From: Planctomycetota bacterium
Lineage (GTDB): Bacteria; Planctomycetota; UBA1135; GCA-002686595
Reading direction: 5' to 3'
Assembly (NCBI GenBank): GCA_028823345.1
Contig: JAPKBR010000017.1
Location: 1 to 64,000 of the forward strand
DNA: 64,000 bases
Positions 7,994 to 18,002 of the stretch are shown one piece after another; position 1 is the first letter of the stretch, and each line of letters opens with the position of its first letter. The notes below the pieces were generated by a model, which was not told where the DNA came from, searched no databases, and saw only the letters and a list, made by a program, of their open reading frames with translations. Position numbers and translations under genes: made by a program.

Positions 7994-8797
7994 TCAACCC
8001 TCCTCAGGGTCGAAAGCCATAGCTTGCATGTGTTCAATCAGCTGGGAATAGAGCGCCCGTGTCTTGGGATCCATGACGGCCAACTGCCCTTCAAGAACAT
8101 CCTGATCCCCACGGGCCGCGGGCCCGGTCAAGGCTGCCCGGGGTCCCTTGCGGGATGCCTGCTCGGTCATACTGAACAGCAACGCGCCCAGGCCTTGGCG
8201 CAAAAGGTGGGGTTCGGGTAGATCCTCGGCGACCAGGTCTTCCGCTAAATCAAAGAGGGCAGCGGCTCCCCCGGCCAAGAGAGACGCCGCAGCGTGGTAT
8301 CGAGCCTTTGCGCCGGGACGATCGGCCAACAAAAAGGGATGGCCCCCGAGCCCTTCGGCAATGGCGCGCCCGGCCCGTACCGCATCGGGTTCACCCCCCA
8401 AGCACCAGGTCAAACCCAGCATCCAATCAGGATCAGTCTGCCCGGAAAACGAGCCCAGGGGATGGGCCCAACCCACGGGGCATCCGTGGTTGGCCAGGGC
8501 AGCGAGCACGCCGCAATCGCGATATCCGCTGGCGTGCAACACGCTTGTCCCGGGATTGAGGCGAGGGACAAGGGCTTCGGCCACTTCGCAAGTGGCGTCG
8601 TCCTGCACCAAGATCAAAACCACATCGCTTGTGATAGGCGCGTTGACTCCCAGGAGTTCTGCATCACAGGATTGGCTGATGGTGCCTGCGGCGGATTGAT
8701 TGCGCCCGCCGATGGTGACGCGACGACCCAAAGCCGCGAGGCGAGGCGCGAGGGCTCGGGCCACACGGCCTGTTCCTTCAATATGGATGGTGTTCAT
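7994..8797 (-). CDS. Rossmann-like DUF2520 protein
   Basis: 267 aa from the ATG at 8797; an in-frame upstream ATG at 8926 runs into ispE. The N-terminus has a dinucleotide-binding fold (IHIEGTGRVARALAPRLAALG in outline: a Gly-rich loop after the first strand). The C-terminal helical half, including GAKARYHAAASLLAGGAAAL, matches the DUF2520 pattern. Related proteins resemble ketopantoate reductase and 6-phosphogluconate dehydrogenase-fold enzymes, but no reaction is established. Location between ispE and aroDE, close to panC, makes a role as an NAD(P)-dependent reductase conceivable. This is inference only. Confidence 0.8.
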   Translation of the reverse strand: MNTIHIEGTGRVARALAPRLAALGRRVTIGGRNQSAAGTISQSCDAELLGVNAPITSDVVLILVQDDATCEVAEALVPRLNPGTSVLHASGYRDCGVLAALANHGCPVGWAHPLGSFSGQTDPDWMLGLTWCLGGEPDAVRAGRAIAEGLGGHPFLLADRPGAKARYHAAASLLAGGAAALFDLAEDLVAEDLPEPHLLRQGLGALLFSMTEQASRKGPRAALTGPAARGDQDVLEGQLAVMDPKTRALYSQLIEHMQAMAFDPEEG

Positions 8798-8820
8798 GGG
8801 ATCAACTGGGGGAGACCAGT

Positions 8821-9714
8821 CTAGGCAAGGGGCAGGGCCTCTAGAAATCGCGGGTGATGGCCCCCACGTTCGCATGCACCCCGCACGGTTTCCAGCAAGT
8901 TCTCGGCCTCGTCCTGGTCCGCACAAAGGGAATAAAAGCTGGCGCCACTGCCGGAAAGCACAAAATCCCGATCCAAAAGCTCACGCCAAGCACGTAACTC
9001 AGGGATCGCCCGTAGGGCCGCCCCTTGCAGGTCGTTGTGTTGCAAAGCGCGGGCATCTTCGGCGCTCAGCTGAGACCAATCGGGGTCTTCAGGGAGCACG
9101 GCCGACTTCTTGAAAGGGGGCGCATCCAAGGCCATAAACACCCTTGGCGTCGAAGCAAAGACATCGGGGGTCACGAGCACAACCCACCAAGCCTTGGGCG
9201 CTTCCAGCGGCTCCACCAATTCGCCCCGCCCGCTGCAACGGCCCAATCCTGTGGAACGGGCTGCTTGAAAATAAACACAATCGGAACCCAGCCCCGCGAG
9301 GATCGATTGAACCACGCCCGGCGCAATCTGTGCCCCAAGCAACTCTTGCAGCCCATGCAAGGCCGCCGCCGCATCGCTGGAACCGCCCCCTAGACCGGCG
9401 CCCGATGGAATCCGCTTGATCAGTTCGAGCTCGATGCCGGGAACCTCTTCGCCTACCTGCTTGAGAGCCGCCAGCCCCTGCTCCAAGGCCGCCACCGCCA
9501 GATTGGAAGAATCCCGGGGCATGTCCTCCCCAAGGGCCGGCCCCCCCAGTTTCAAGTGCACCCCTGCCACCTTGGTTGGCTTGAGCCTCAACTCATCGGC
9601 CAATCCCACTAGCAACATAGTGGTGCGTAGCTCATGGAAGCCATCCTCCCGGCGGCCCAACACCGCAAGGTCAAGGTTGACTTTGGCGGGGGCAAGAACC
9701 CGGACCTCCTTCAT
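8821..9714 (-). CDS. ispE: 4-diphosphocytidyl-2-C-methyl-D-erythritol kinase
   Basis: 297 aa from the ATG at 9714, whose ATGA overlaps the panC stop. It is a GHMP kinase of the MEP isoprenoid pathway that phosphorylates CDP-methylerythritol. Visible features are PAKVNLDL with Lys-11, the glycine-rich ATP loop PSGAGLGGGSSDAAAAL at about 103-119, and catalytic Asp at about 145 in GLGSDCVYF. That last segment departs from the common GADVPFF, but the Asp is kept. The longer upstream frame is rejected because it lies inside panC. It supplies precursors for quinones and undecaprenyl phosphate. Confidence 0.93.
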   Translation of the reverse strand: MKEVRVLAPAKVNLDLAVLGRREDGFHELRTTMLLVGLADELRLKPTKVAGVHLKLGGPALGEDMPRDSSNLAVAALEQGLAALKQVGEEVPGIELELIKRIPSGAGLGGGSSDAAAALHGLQELLGAQIAPGVVQSILAGLGSDCVYFQAARSTGLGRCSGRGELVEPLEAPKAWWVVLVTPDVFASTPRVFMALDAPPFKKSAVLPEDPDWSQLSAEDARALQHNDLQGAALRAIPELRAWRELLDRDFVLSGSGASFYSLCADQDEAENLLETVRGACERGGHHPRFLEALPLA

Positions 9715-10607
9715 AGTCCCAGGTCGCCCCCATCCGTATGCAACAGCAAGCTGTCGATCAAACGCACCTTGCCCGCCTTGGCGGCAACCAAACCCACGGC
9801 TTGGTCCAGAGTCCCGGTGGGATCGTTTGGGGTCCATGCGAGGGGGTCACGAATGGCTGCGTACTCCACACTCAAAGCAGAAGCGCCTAAACCTTCAGCC
9901 AAGAAATCCCGTAGGACCCCCGCGTCCCGTTCCCCTCGCTGCCAAAGAACGCGGGTTGCCCCAAGGGCGCGCTGAATCACTGGAGCCTCATCACGCCACT
10001 CTAGCGTCAAGAGCAAGTTGCGCGAAGAACACGCCAAGCCATCCTCTTCACGAATGGTGCGGCACAAGACAACCGTTGGATTACCCCGTGCCTTGGCGAG
10101 GTCGCGCGCCACGAGGCACTGCTGAAAATCTTTGAGACCAAAATAAGCGCGCGTGGGCTCGATCACTTCGAAGAGACTGTTCACGATGGTCGCGACTCCC
10201 ATGAAGTGCCCGGGGCGAAATTCCCCCTCTAGCCCGAGGGCGGCGCTCCCCGGATCCACCAATGAGGCGGGCTGAAGCTCTCCATCCGCTTGGATTTGCC
10301 CAGGGAAAAAGCCCTCAAGGGTGCCACTGAAGAGCATCGTCCCCCCGGCCTCTTCAACCCTCGCGCAGTCCCCCTCTATATCCCTTGGATAGCGTTCTAA
10401 ATCGGTAGAATCATTGAATTGAAGTGGATTCACGAAAACGCTTACCACCACCAGGTCGTTTTCCTGGGCAGCCTGCCGGACCAGAGTCATGTGCCCCCGG
10501 TGCAGGGCCCCCATGGTGGCCACGAAGCCAATACTGCGGCCCTCTGCACGCCGCTGGGCACACCAATCCCTGGCGGCCGAAGGGGTCTCCAAACGCACCA
10601 ATTCCAT
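9711..10607 (-). CDS. panC: Pantothenate synthetase
   Basis: 298 aa from the ATG at 10607, overlapping the folK stop by one base (TGATG). It condenses pantoate and beta-alanine using ATP, the last step of vitamin B5 synthesis. It shows the nucleotidyltransferase HIGH-type motif HRGH at 36-39 after VATMGAL, the conserved VSVFVNPLQF strand, and a C-terminal REEDGLACSSRN segment that corresponds to the second ATP-binding motif. No panB or panD is present in the window. Tight coupling on both sides places it firmly in the mixed biosynthetic operon. Confidence 0.95.
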   Translation of the reverse strand: MELVRLETPSAARDWCAQRRAEGRSIGFVATMGALHRGHMTLVRQAAQENDLVVVSVFVNPLQFNDSTDLERYPRDIEGDCARVEEAGGTMLFSGTLEGFFPGQIQADGELQPASLVDPGSAALGLEGEFRPGHFMGVATIVNSLFEVIEPTRAYFGLKDFQQCLVARDLAKARGNPTVVLCRTIREEDGLACSSRNLLLTLEWRDEAPVIQRALGATRVLWQRGERDAGVLRDFLAEGLGASALSVEYAAIRDPLAWTPNDPTGTLDQAVGLVAAKAGKVRLIDSLLLHTDGGDLGL

Positions 10608-11098
10608 CAGGATATGCTCTTGGTCCTGAGCTGCTCCAAGCGTTCTTGCACGGTGCATTGGCAGCCGGGCAACGGATGGTCGGGCAGGATTTCCGCGAGG
10701 GGCGCCAACACAAAGAGGCGCTCTTCGAGACCCGCATGAGGCAAGGTCAACTCGTCAGACGCGCAAGACGTTGTTCCATGCCAAAGCAGGTCCAAGTCCA
10801 TGGTTCGCGGACCGTTGGGCACTTCGTTCGAGCGATCGCGTCCCAAACTGGTTTCAATGCGCTGCAACTCTCCAAGCAAAGCCAAGGCATCGAGGGTCGT
10901 CTCTACCAAAAATACTCCGTTCAAAAAGGGTCCCTGATCGGCGGGTCCCCCCACCGCCTGGGTTTCATGCCAACTGCTGCGCCGCAAGAGTACGATCCCT
11001 TGGGTCTTTTCCAGCAGGGACTGGGCGCGCTTCAGGGTTCGCCCGCGATCTCCTAGATTGGAACCCACGGCGATAGCTGCATTGATCCGAGAACTCAT
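10607..11098 (-). CDS. folK: 6-hydroxymethyl-7,8-dihydropterin pyrophosphokinase
   Basis: 163 aa, the usual size of HPPK. It transfers pyrophosphate from ATP to hydroxymethyl-dihydropterin in folate synthesis. The family motifs are clear: AVGSNLGDR near the start, FLNGVFLVET in the middle, and NGPRTMDLDLLWHG, which contains the magnesium-binding Asp pair. The C-terminus has LPHAGLEERLFVLAPLAEI. Its ATG overlaps the pssA stop by four bases (ATGA). folP and folB are not in the window. Confidence 0.95.
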   Translation of the reverse strand: MSSRINAAIAVGSNLGDRGRTLKRAQSLLEKTQGIVLLRRSSWHETQAVGGPADQGPFLNGVFLVETTLDALALLGELQRIETSLGRDRSNEVPNGPRTMDLDLLWHGTTSCASDELTLPHAGLEERLFVLAPLAEILPDHPLPGCQCTVQERLEQLRTKSIS

Positions 11099-11937
11099 GC
11101 GACCTGGTTCCCACCGGCCGAACCTTCATGGCGATCGCGCACCACATGCACGATGCCTGTGAGAAGATAAACCCAACCCAGAATAAACAGGGTTAGCACC
11201 GGTGCGAGGGCCAGCACTAGAAGCAACAGCACCAGGCGCACTATGGCCCAACGGCCCCGGGCGCTCATCAGCGAAGAAAACGCGTGGGTGTAAGGCACCT
11301 TGGAAACCATCAACAGGGCCAGGGTCGGCAACAGGAGGAAGGTCACGTACTGCAGCCCGCCCCCCAGGCTCGCCCGGGTGGCCTCGGGGATCAGAGCCAG
11401 CATATGCCCCATGGGCGTGGTGCTCTCGGCCCCCACATCGGTGCCCCCCAGCAAAGCCTGGGACATCATCATGGTGGCGACCAGGGTGCCCGCCGCGGCA
11501 GGCGAAGGCAGACCACTGAAAGAGCGATGGCTCTCCTCATCGTGATCGCTCTCGATGTTGAAGCGCGCCAGGCGCAGAATCGCCATGAGGGAATAGAGCG
11601 CCGCTACGAAAAAATTCAGCCGGGGATGCAGCACATCGTGTTGTTCCAGCATGACCTTAGCCAGGAGCGCCGGAGCCACCCCAAAAGTAACCGCATCCGC
11701 AAAGGAGTCGAGTTGGGCCCCCAGGTCGCTAAAGGAATCGGTCATGCGCGCCACGCGACCATCGAGGCCGTCGAGCAGCATTGCCCCCAGGATGAACCAG
11801 CAGGCGGTCTCAAAAAGGCCGGAGAAACCCTCGTCGCTGCCCAGCACGAGCGCATCGATGGCCTTGGAAATCGCCAGCAAGCCAAGAAAGGCGTTACCGA
11901 GGGTCAGGAGATTGGGGAGGGACTTGGCGCGTCGCAC
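11095..11937 (-). CDS. pssA: CDP-diacylglycerol--serine O-phosphatidyltransferase
   Basis: 280 aa integral membrane enzyme that makes phosphatidylserine from CDP-diacylglycerol and serine. The CDP-alcohol phosphotransferase signature is complete: Asp-56, DG at 59-60, AR at 63-64, Gly-73, Asp-77 and Asp-81, within LLDGLDGRVARM and GAQLDSFADAVTFG. Several hydrophobic segments follow, including LVLLLLVLALAPVLTLF near the C-terminus. It is the first gene of the minus-strand operon and diverges from eno across about 180 bases. The close paralogue phosphatidylglycerophosphate synthase is less likely, given length and the SLPNLLTLGN start typical of PssA. Confidence 0.92.
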   Translation of the reverse strand: MRRAKSLPNLLTLGNAFLGLLAISKAIDALVLGSDEGFSGLFETACWFILGAMLLDGLDGRVARMTDSFSDLGAQLDSFADAVTFGVAPALLAKVMLEQHDVLHPRLNFFVAALYSLMAILRLARFNIESDHDEESHRSFSGLPSPAAAGTLVATMMMSQALLGGTDVGAESTTPMGHMLALIPEATRASLGGGLQYVTFLLLPTLALLMVSKVPYTHAFSSLMSARGRWAIVRLVLLLLVLALAPVLTLFILGWVYLLTGIVHVVRDRHEGSAGGNQVA

Positions 11938-13389
<1,452 letters not shown>

Positions 13390-13432
13390 ACAGGCACCTC
13401 GGGGGCACCAACCAGGGCCTCCGATCACTTCC

Positions 13433-13846
13433 TTGCAAGCCAACGATCCACAAGAAACAGTGAAAAACCCGCCCTCGGCGGGGTTTTGGAGCTCTTTCAA
13501 CAAAAGCATCCGTCGACTGATTTCCTCCTGTTTGCACTGGGCCCCACTCTGGGCCCCGCTCGTTTTGCTGCTGCAGATTACCTTCCTTGGCTTGCGTCCG
13601 GCCCTGCAAGAGCGCAGTCGGCTCGCGGCCGAGCGACCCGAGGTGGAAGCCCGCCACTTCAATAGCAAGGTGGATAAAGAGAGGGAAGAAAGAACCAACA
13701 AGGCGTGGCAAGATCCCATGTTCAAAGCACGCAAGGAACGACAGTGGTACCGGGAATACGAAGACCAAAAGTCCAAGCTCAAAGCCCAGCTTCCCCAGGA
13801 GGGCGAAGGGAATTCGACGCCCGTCCCATCGACCGACTCTAGGTAG
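13433..13846 (+). CDS. FtsB/DivIC-like single-pass membrane coiled-coil protein
   Basis: 137 aa if started at TTG 13433, or 128 aa from GTG 13460. One transmembrane helix (about residues 35-58, WAPLVLLLQITFLGL) is followed by a charged coiled-coil (EVEARHFNSKVDKEREE) and a polar tail. Size, topology and position directly after eno match FtsB/DivIC-type septum proteins, which are often encoded next to eno. No specific sequence motif confirms this. The 5' end overlaps a terminator-like hairpin at 13463-13487, so the start may lie further downstream. Confidence in the gene is good, in the exact start poor. Confidence 0.55.
   Translation: MQANDPQETVKNPPSAGFWSSFNKSIRRLISSCLHWAPLWAPLVLLLQITFLGLRPALQERSRLAAERPEVEARHFNSKVDKEREERTNKAWQDPMFKARKERQWYREYEDQKSKLKAQLPQEGEGNSTPVPSTDSR
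13463..13487 (+). terminator. Probable eno terminator inside the 5' end of the next reading frame
   Basis: CCCGCC (13468-13473) pairs with GGCGGG (13477-13482) around a 3-base loop, flanked by AAAAA on the left and TTTT on the right with one bulged G. This is the classic shape of an intrinsic terminator. It lies 73 bases after the eno stop, but within the reading frame of the FtsB-like gene. It may attenuate rather than end transcription. Confidence 0.55.
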
Positions 13847-13851
13847 GCCCC

Positions 13852-15840
13852 GTGGACTCGATGATCGCAGCCCTTGTCGTCTGTCTCGCAGGAGTTCTGC
13901 CCCAGGAAGGGCCCCTGGGCAGTGCCGCTTTCCAGCCCACTTCCAAGGAAGCGAACAGCGCTCTCTTGGCGGGTGATTCCCTCCTGACGGAGGCCGGCCC
14001 CGGCACCCCTCCCCACCGGGCTTTTGATGCCTGGCGCCGGGCGCTGCTAGTTAGCGATTCAGGCGCGGGTGTCACTGCACAGGGAGCGGGTCTTCCTGAT
14101 AGCGAAAGCGAACGCATCACCTTCGGCGTGGAAGAAGCCGTCCTGCGCCGGATCGAAGCCTTGCCCCTGGAACAGCGGGCCCTATGGAGCGCACGCTTTG
14201 AACCCCTCGCCGCAGAAGCCCTCAGCAATCTGCCTGTGGGGCAGTCCGCAAGAGCCTTAGGCAGCATCGAACGAAACCACCCGGGCACCCAAAGCGCGGC
14301 CCGGGCGGCGATCATTTTGGGGGATCAATCCGCGGAACAGGGGGCCAACCAATATGCGCGCCTATGGTGGCAAAGGGCCGACCGTCATGCGCATCTTTGC
14401 AATCCCCCGGAAACCCGCAAGACACTCAAGGCCGCGGTCCAACGGCGACGCGATTCCCTGACCCAAAAACCACCCGACAAAGCCCGGCCAACTCTCTTCG
14501 GTGCCAAAGGACTCAAGTCCGTGCGTACTGACTTGATCGAAAACTTTGCGATCTCCGCGCACTCCCTTGAGCGCGTCCCCCTGGGCCGTGGACTGCGTCT
14601 TGGGGCGGTGCAATTTCAGGATGGCTCGGCCCTGGTGCAAGGTCCGCGCATGGGGCTCTTCTATGGGCCCGATGGCTTGAATGGCACCGGCAAGCCCACC
14701 CGCATTTTGCTCCGAACCTGGTGCCCCACCGGCACCAGGGAACTGCGCCCATTGGCGGCCCCTTCGGCGGGTGGCTGGAGCCTCTTGCCCGCCAGCGACG
14801 GAGACCGGGCGGCCCTGGTCATCGACCGGGGAGAACCAGGGCGAAAAATTCGCGGGCTGGACCGCCCCCCTCGGGGGAATTGCCTGGCCGTGGTCCAAAG
14901 AACCCTGGACGGAGCCCCTGCGGTGGTTTGGACCCGCCGGGGTCAGCGCCTAGAGGGCCCCGCCGCCGCGATTTGGGACCCAAAGATGGACGCCATCGTG
15001 GAATACCAACCGGGACCCCTGATTCTGGGGGAAAAACTCTTCGTGATGGCCAGGACGATGGGACTGACCAAGGCCTCAGATCAGGAAGTGGGCGCCCAGA
15101 AGGGTGATCTCACCCTACTGACCTTCGATATGGCCTCGGGAGAGCTCCTGAGCTCTCTTTTGATCACCCAGGCCAGCGATTTGGCCCGGGAATCCATCCT
15201 GTTGGGGTACTCGCCAGAGCTGCGCTCCGTGTGCATGCCCCTGGGCCTGTCTGGCGAAACCATCATTTGCGGCACGAATGCCGGTCTGGTGGCGGCGATC
15301 AGCTTGGATGGGCGCACCCTGTGGACCCTGCGCACCCGTCGGCGCCAGGCGGATTCCCCAGGCTGGCCCGGCTCGCGGCCCCCCGTGACCACCCGCAGAG
15401 GGGTTTGGGTCGCCCCTGGAGACTCGGATCGGCTCTATCACCTCAGCTCGCGCCCGGGCAGCAGCCCCCTTTTGGCCCCTATTCTGCCCCTCGGGGAAAG
15501 CCTGGATTTGGCGGGCATCGGCCAGGGAAACCTGCTCCTGATGGGTCGCAGCGGCCCCCGGGAGGCTCTGATCGAGCTCCGCCTATCGAAAAACACCCGG
15601 GACCCTCTGCTGCACCTTGGGCCCCAGGAGCGTTTTACCGGCACGGCTCTCCACAGCCCGGATCGGACCCTTTTTGCTACCAATCACCGGCTCTATCTGC
15701 TGGATCGCCAGCGCGAGATGCTGCTCCTAGATGCCCCAGCCCTGATGGGCCAAGACCGTGGGGGCGACCTGGTGGGCCTGGGCCAGCATGTGCTCTTGCT
15801 CGGGGCCAACACCGTGCGGGTTCTGCGGGTTCTTAAATGA
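13852..15840 (+). CDS. Secreted TPR-like / PQQ-type beta-propeller protein
   Basis: 662 aa from GTG 13852, with an alternative ATG three codons later at 13861. The N-terminus is a signal peptide (MIAALVVCLAGVLPQ). Residues about 30-200 are helical, with a TPR-like segment (ILGDQSAEQGANQYARLWWQRA). The rest is beta-rich, with a PQQ/BamB-like blade near 470-485 (GTNAGLVAAISLDGRTLWTL) and another ending VWVAPGDSDRLYHLSS. The layout of helical front and propeller back is the same as in the 1540-aa protein at 22678. It starts 5 bases after the FtsB-like gene. Function is unknown; an envelope scaffold or assembly role is only a guess. Confidence 0.75.
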   Translation: MDSMIAALVVCLAGVLPQEGPLGSAAFQPTSKEANSALLAGDSLLTEAGPGTPPHRAFDAWRRALLVSDSGAGVTAQGAGLPDSESERITFGVEEAVLRRIEALPLEQRALWSARFEPLAAEALSNLPVGQSARALGSIERNHPGTQSAARAAIILGDQSAEQGANQYARLWWQRADRHAHLCNPPETRKTLKAAVQRRRDSLTQKPPDKARPTLFGAKGLKSVRTDLIENFAISAHSLERVPLGRGLRLGAVQFQDGSALVQGPRMGLFYGPDGLNGTGKPTRILLRTWCPTGTRELRPLAAPSAGGWSLLPASDGDRAALVIDRGEPGRKIRGLDRPPRGNCLAVVQRTLDGAPAVVWTRRGQRLEGPAAAIWDPKMDAIVEYQPGPLILGEKLFVMARTMGLTKASDQEVGAQKGDLTLLTFDMASGELLSSLLITQASDLARESILLGYSPELRSVCMPLGLSGETIICGTNAGLVAAISLDGRTLWTLRTRRRQADSPGWPGSRPPVTTRRGVWVAPGDSDRLYHLSSRPGSSPLLAPILPLGESLDLAGIGQGNLLLMGRSGPREALIELRLSKNTRDPLLHLGPQERFTGTALHSPDRTLFATNHRLYLLDRQREMLLLDAPALMGQDRGGDLVGLGQHVLLLGANTVRVLRVLK

Positions 15841-16052
15841 GGTCCCGGAGCCACCAGTCAGGCTCCACCGTGACCTCCCCGGCAGCCACCGCTAGAACCA
15901 ATTCAAGCCCCAGTAATTCTCTCCAAGTTGCGTTCCCACACGTAAGAACAGAGTCGCCCCTGGGGCGGCTGGGCCGAGGGCGTTAGAGTAACGCGCCCCC
16001 CCACGATCCGCTGCCCCCGACGGAACAACCGACACCACCCATTCAGCACCCC
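15841..16052 (+). promoter_or_regulatory. Intergenic region before the MoxR cluster, with hairpin
   Basis: The region must hold the promoter of the MoxR cluster, but no convincing -35/-10 pair is visible. A perfect 6-bp hairpin (15847-15852 with 15861-15866, 8-base loop) lies just after the upstream stop. It is extended by GGTC/GACC with mismatches and has no T-run, so it could end the upstream transcript only with help from Rho. Confidence 0.3.
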
Positions 16053-17078
16053 ATGCTTGACCAGTCTCTCATCCGCTTGCGCGAAGTTCATGGCCGCCTT
16101 GTCCAAGAACTCGGAAAGGTCATCGTTGGCCAAGACGAAGTCGTGGAACAACTCCTGATGGCCATCCTGACCCGCGGTCACTGCCTTTTGGTAGGCGTGC
16201 CAGGGCTGGCCAAGACGCTCCTGATTTCCAGCCTTTCCCGCACCCTCGAGCTGTCCTTCAACCGCATCCAGTTCACCCCCGACTTGATGCCCTCCGACAT
16301 CACCGGCACGGAACTCCTGCACATCGATCCAGAAACAAGCGCCCGTACGTTCCGCTTCGCTCCGGGCCCCTTGTTCTGCAACGTGCTGCTGGCGGACGAA
16401 ATCAACCGCACGCCACCAAAAACCCAGGCAGCCCTACTGGAGGCCATGGTCGAAGGCCAGGTTTCCAGCGGCGGGGAAACGCACCACTTGCCCACGCCTT
16501 TCTTTGTGTTGGCCACCCAAAACCCCATCGAGCAGGAAGGCACTTATCCTTTGCCGGAAGCTCAACTGGATCGTTTCATGTTCAAGGTTCAGGTGGACTA
16601 CCCGAGCCTCGCCGAAGAACGCGAAATCTTGCGGCGCACCACTGCTAACGAGCGCAACGAAATCGAACAGGTGCTGAACGGCGAAGAGTTGATCCAGTTA
16701 CAAACTGCGATCCGCGAAATGCCCGTTGCGGACGAGGTCTTCGATTTCGTCTTGGCCTTGGCCCGCGGCACCCGCGTGCGCTCCGGCGAACCCCTTGACT
16801 TCATCAAGCAGAACGTCAGTTGGGGCGCAGGCCCCCGAGCAGGCCAAAACCTAATCCTGGGCGCAAAAGCCCACGCAGCGATTCGCGGCCGCAACCATGT
16901 GGCCAGCGAGGACGTGCGCGCCGTGGCCCATCCGGTCCTACGGCACCGTATTGTGACGAGCTTCTCTGCCCAGGCGGAAGGCATCACTTCGGACATGATC
17001 ATCGACCGCCTACTGGACGAGGTCCAACTTGGTGCGGGCGTTGGCGCTGGTCTTCCAGGTCTCAAAACCGATAACTAA
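16053..17078 (+). CDS. MoxR family AAA+ ATPase
   Basis: 341 aa. Walker A is GVPGLAKT at 48-55, Walker B LLADEINR at 112-119, followed by TPPKTQAALLEAM and the sensor 1 stretch VLATQNPIEQEGTYPLPEAQLDRF, which is diagnostic of MoxR proteins (shown here only as the family's QNPxEQ...LPEAQLDRF pattern). MoxR ATPases act as chaperones for VWA-domain partners, and here the next three genes all encode DUF58 or VWA-type proteins. It is the first gene of the cluster, and the DUF58 gene starts 9 bases after its stop. The best-studied relatives support metal-centre insertion or stress tolerance. The client here is unknown. Confidence 0.95.
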   Translation: MLDQSLIRLREVHGRLVQELGKVIVGQDEVVEQLLMAILTRGHCLLVGVPGLAKTLLISSLSRTLELSFNRIQFTPDLMPSDITGTELLHIDPETSARTFRFAPGPLFCNVLLADEINRTPPKTQAALLEAMVEGQVSSGGETHHLPTPFFVLATQNPIEQEGTYPLPEAQLDRFMFKVQVDYPSLAEEREILRRTTANERNEIEQVLNGEELIQLQTAIREMPVADEVFDFVLALARGTRVRSGEPLDFIKQNVSWGAGPRAGQNLILGAKAHAAIRGRNHVASEDVRAVAHPVLRHRIVTSFSAQAEGITSDMIIDRLLDEVQLGAGVGAGLPGLKTDN

Positions 17079-17087
17079 GCCCTGTCC

Positions 17088-18002
17088 ATGGCCCAACCTG
17101 TGGGAGTGATCGACCCGGCGGTTCTCGACCGCCTGTCCAACCTTGAATTCGTGGCCCGCAAGGCCGTGGAAGGTTTCATGGCTGGACATCACCGCACGCC
17201 CCATCGGGGCAGTTCGGTGGAGTTCGCCCAACACCGGCCCTATGCGGCCGGTGACGAGTTGCGCAAAATCGACTGGAAGGTCTTTGCTCGTTCGGACCGT
17301 TTGGTGGTCAAGGAATATGTAGAAGAGACCAACCTGTCCCTGAACATCCTGCTCGATGCTTCCGAGTCCATGGCCTATGGCTCTCTGGATTGGAACAAGC
17401 TCGACTATGCCCGCTGGTGCGCAGCCAGCCTCGCACACCTGGTGCTGGGCCAGCGCGACACGGTTGGCTTGATCGTCTTCGACGAAGACTGGCGCGACAA
17501 GGTGCCCCCGGGCAACGGCGCGCGCCAAGAGGTGGCGGTCTTTGGGGTTTTGGCTGCTGCCCAGCCCACGGGTAAGACTGCCATTGGTGGCGCACTGAAC
17601 CAACTAGGCCCGCGGCTCAAGCAGCGGGGGATTACCGCCATCTTCAGCGATTTTTTCGAAGACCCCGAAACGATCATGGATGGAGTCAAGCGCCTCTTGC
17701 ACGAGGGGCACGAACCGATCCTGTTCCAAATCCTCGACCCCCAGGAATTGAAGTTCAACTTCGATCACCTGGTCAAGCTCGAAGGACTTGAAGATGCGGG
17801 CAAACGCAAGATTGATCCGCGCGCGATCCGCGATGCTTACATCGAAGAAATCACTGCCCACAACCGTGAATTGGCCCGGGCCGCTGCTGCCTTGAATGTG
17901 GATTGCATCCAAGCGCGTACGGACGAGCCCCTAGACGCGGTGATCAGCACCTACTTGACCCATCGCGCAGCCCGCGCTCGGGGAGGAGGCAGGCGCTCAT
18001 GA
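17088..18002 (+). CDS. DUF58 protein with VWA-like fold
   Basis: 304 aa. The DUF58 core RPYAAGDELRKIDWKVFARS spans 50-69 and is followed by the MIDAS-like DASES at 90-94 in NILLDASESMAYG. It is the standard second gene of MoxR operons and probably the direct partner of the ATPase. No transmembrane segment is obvious, so it is likely cytoplasmic or membrane-associated through the next protein. Its TGA overlaps the following ATG (ATGA at 17999-18002), and a strong GGGAGGAGG element lies inside its last codons to serve that start. Confidence 0.93.
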   Translation: MAQPVGVIDPAVLDRLSNLEFVARKAVEGFMAGHHRTPHRGSSVEFAQHRPYAAGDELRKIDWKVFARSDRLVVKEYVEETNLSLNILLDASESMAYGSLDWNKLDYARWCAASLAHLVLGQRDTVGLIVFDEDWRDKVPPGNGARQEVAVFGVLAAAQPTGKTAIGGALNQLGPRLKQRGITAIFSDFFEDPETIMDGVKRLLHEGHEPILFQILDPQELKFNFDHLVKLEGLEDAGKRKIDPRAIRDAYIEEITAHNRELARAAAALNVDCIQARTDEPLDAVISTYLTHRAARARGGGRRS

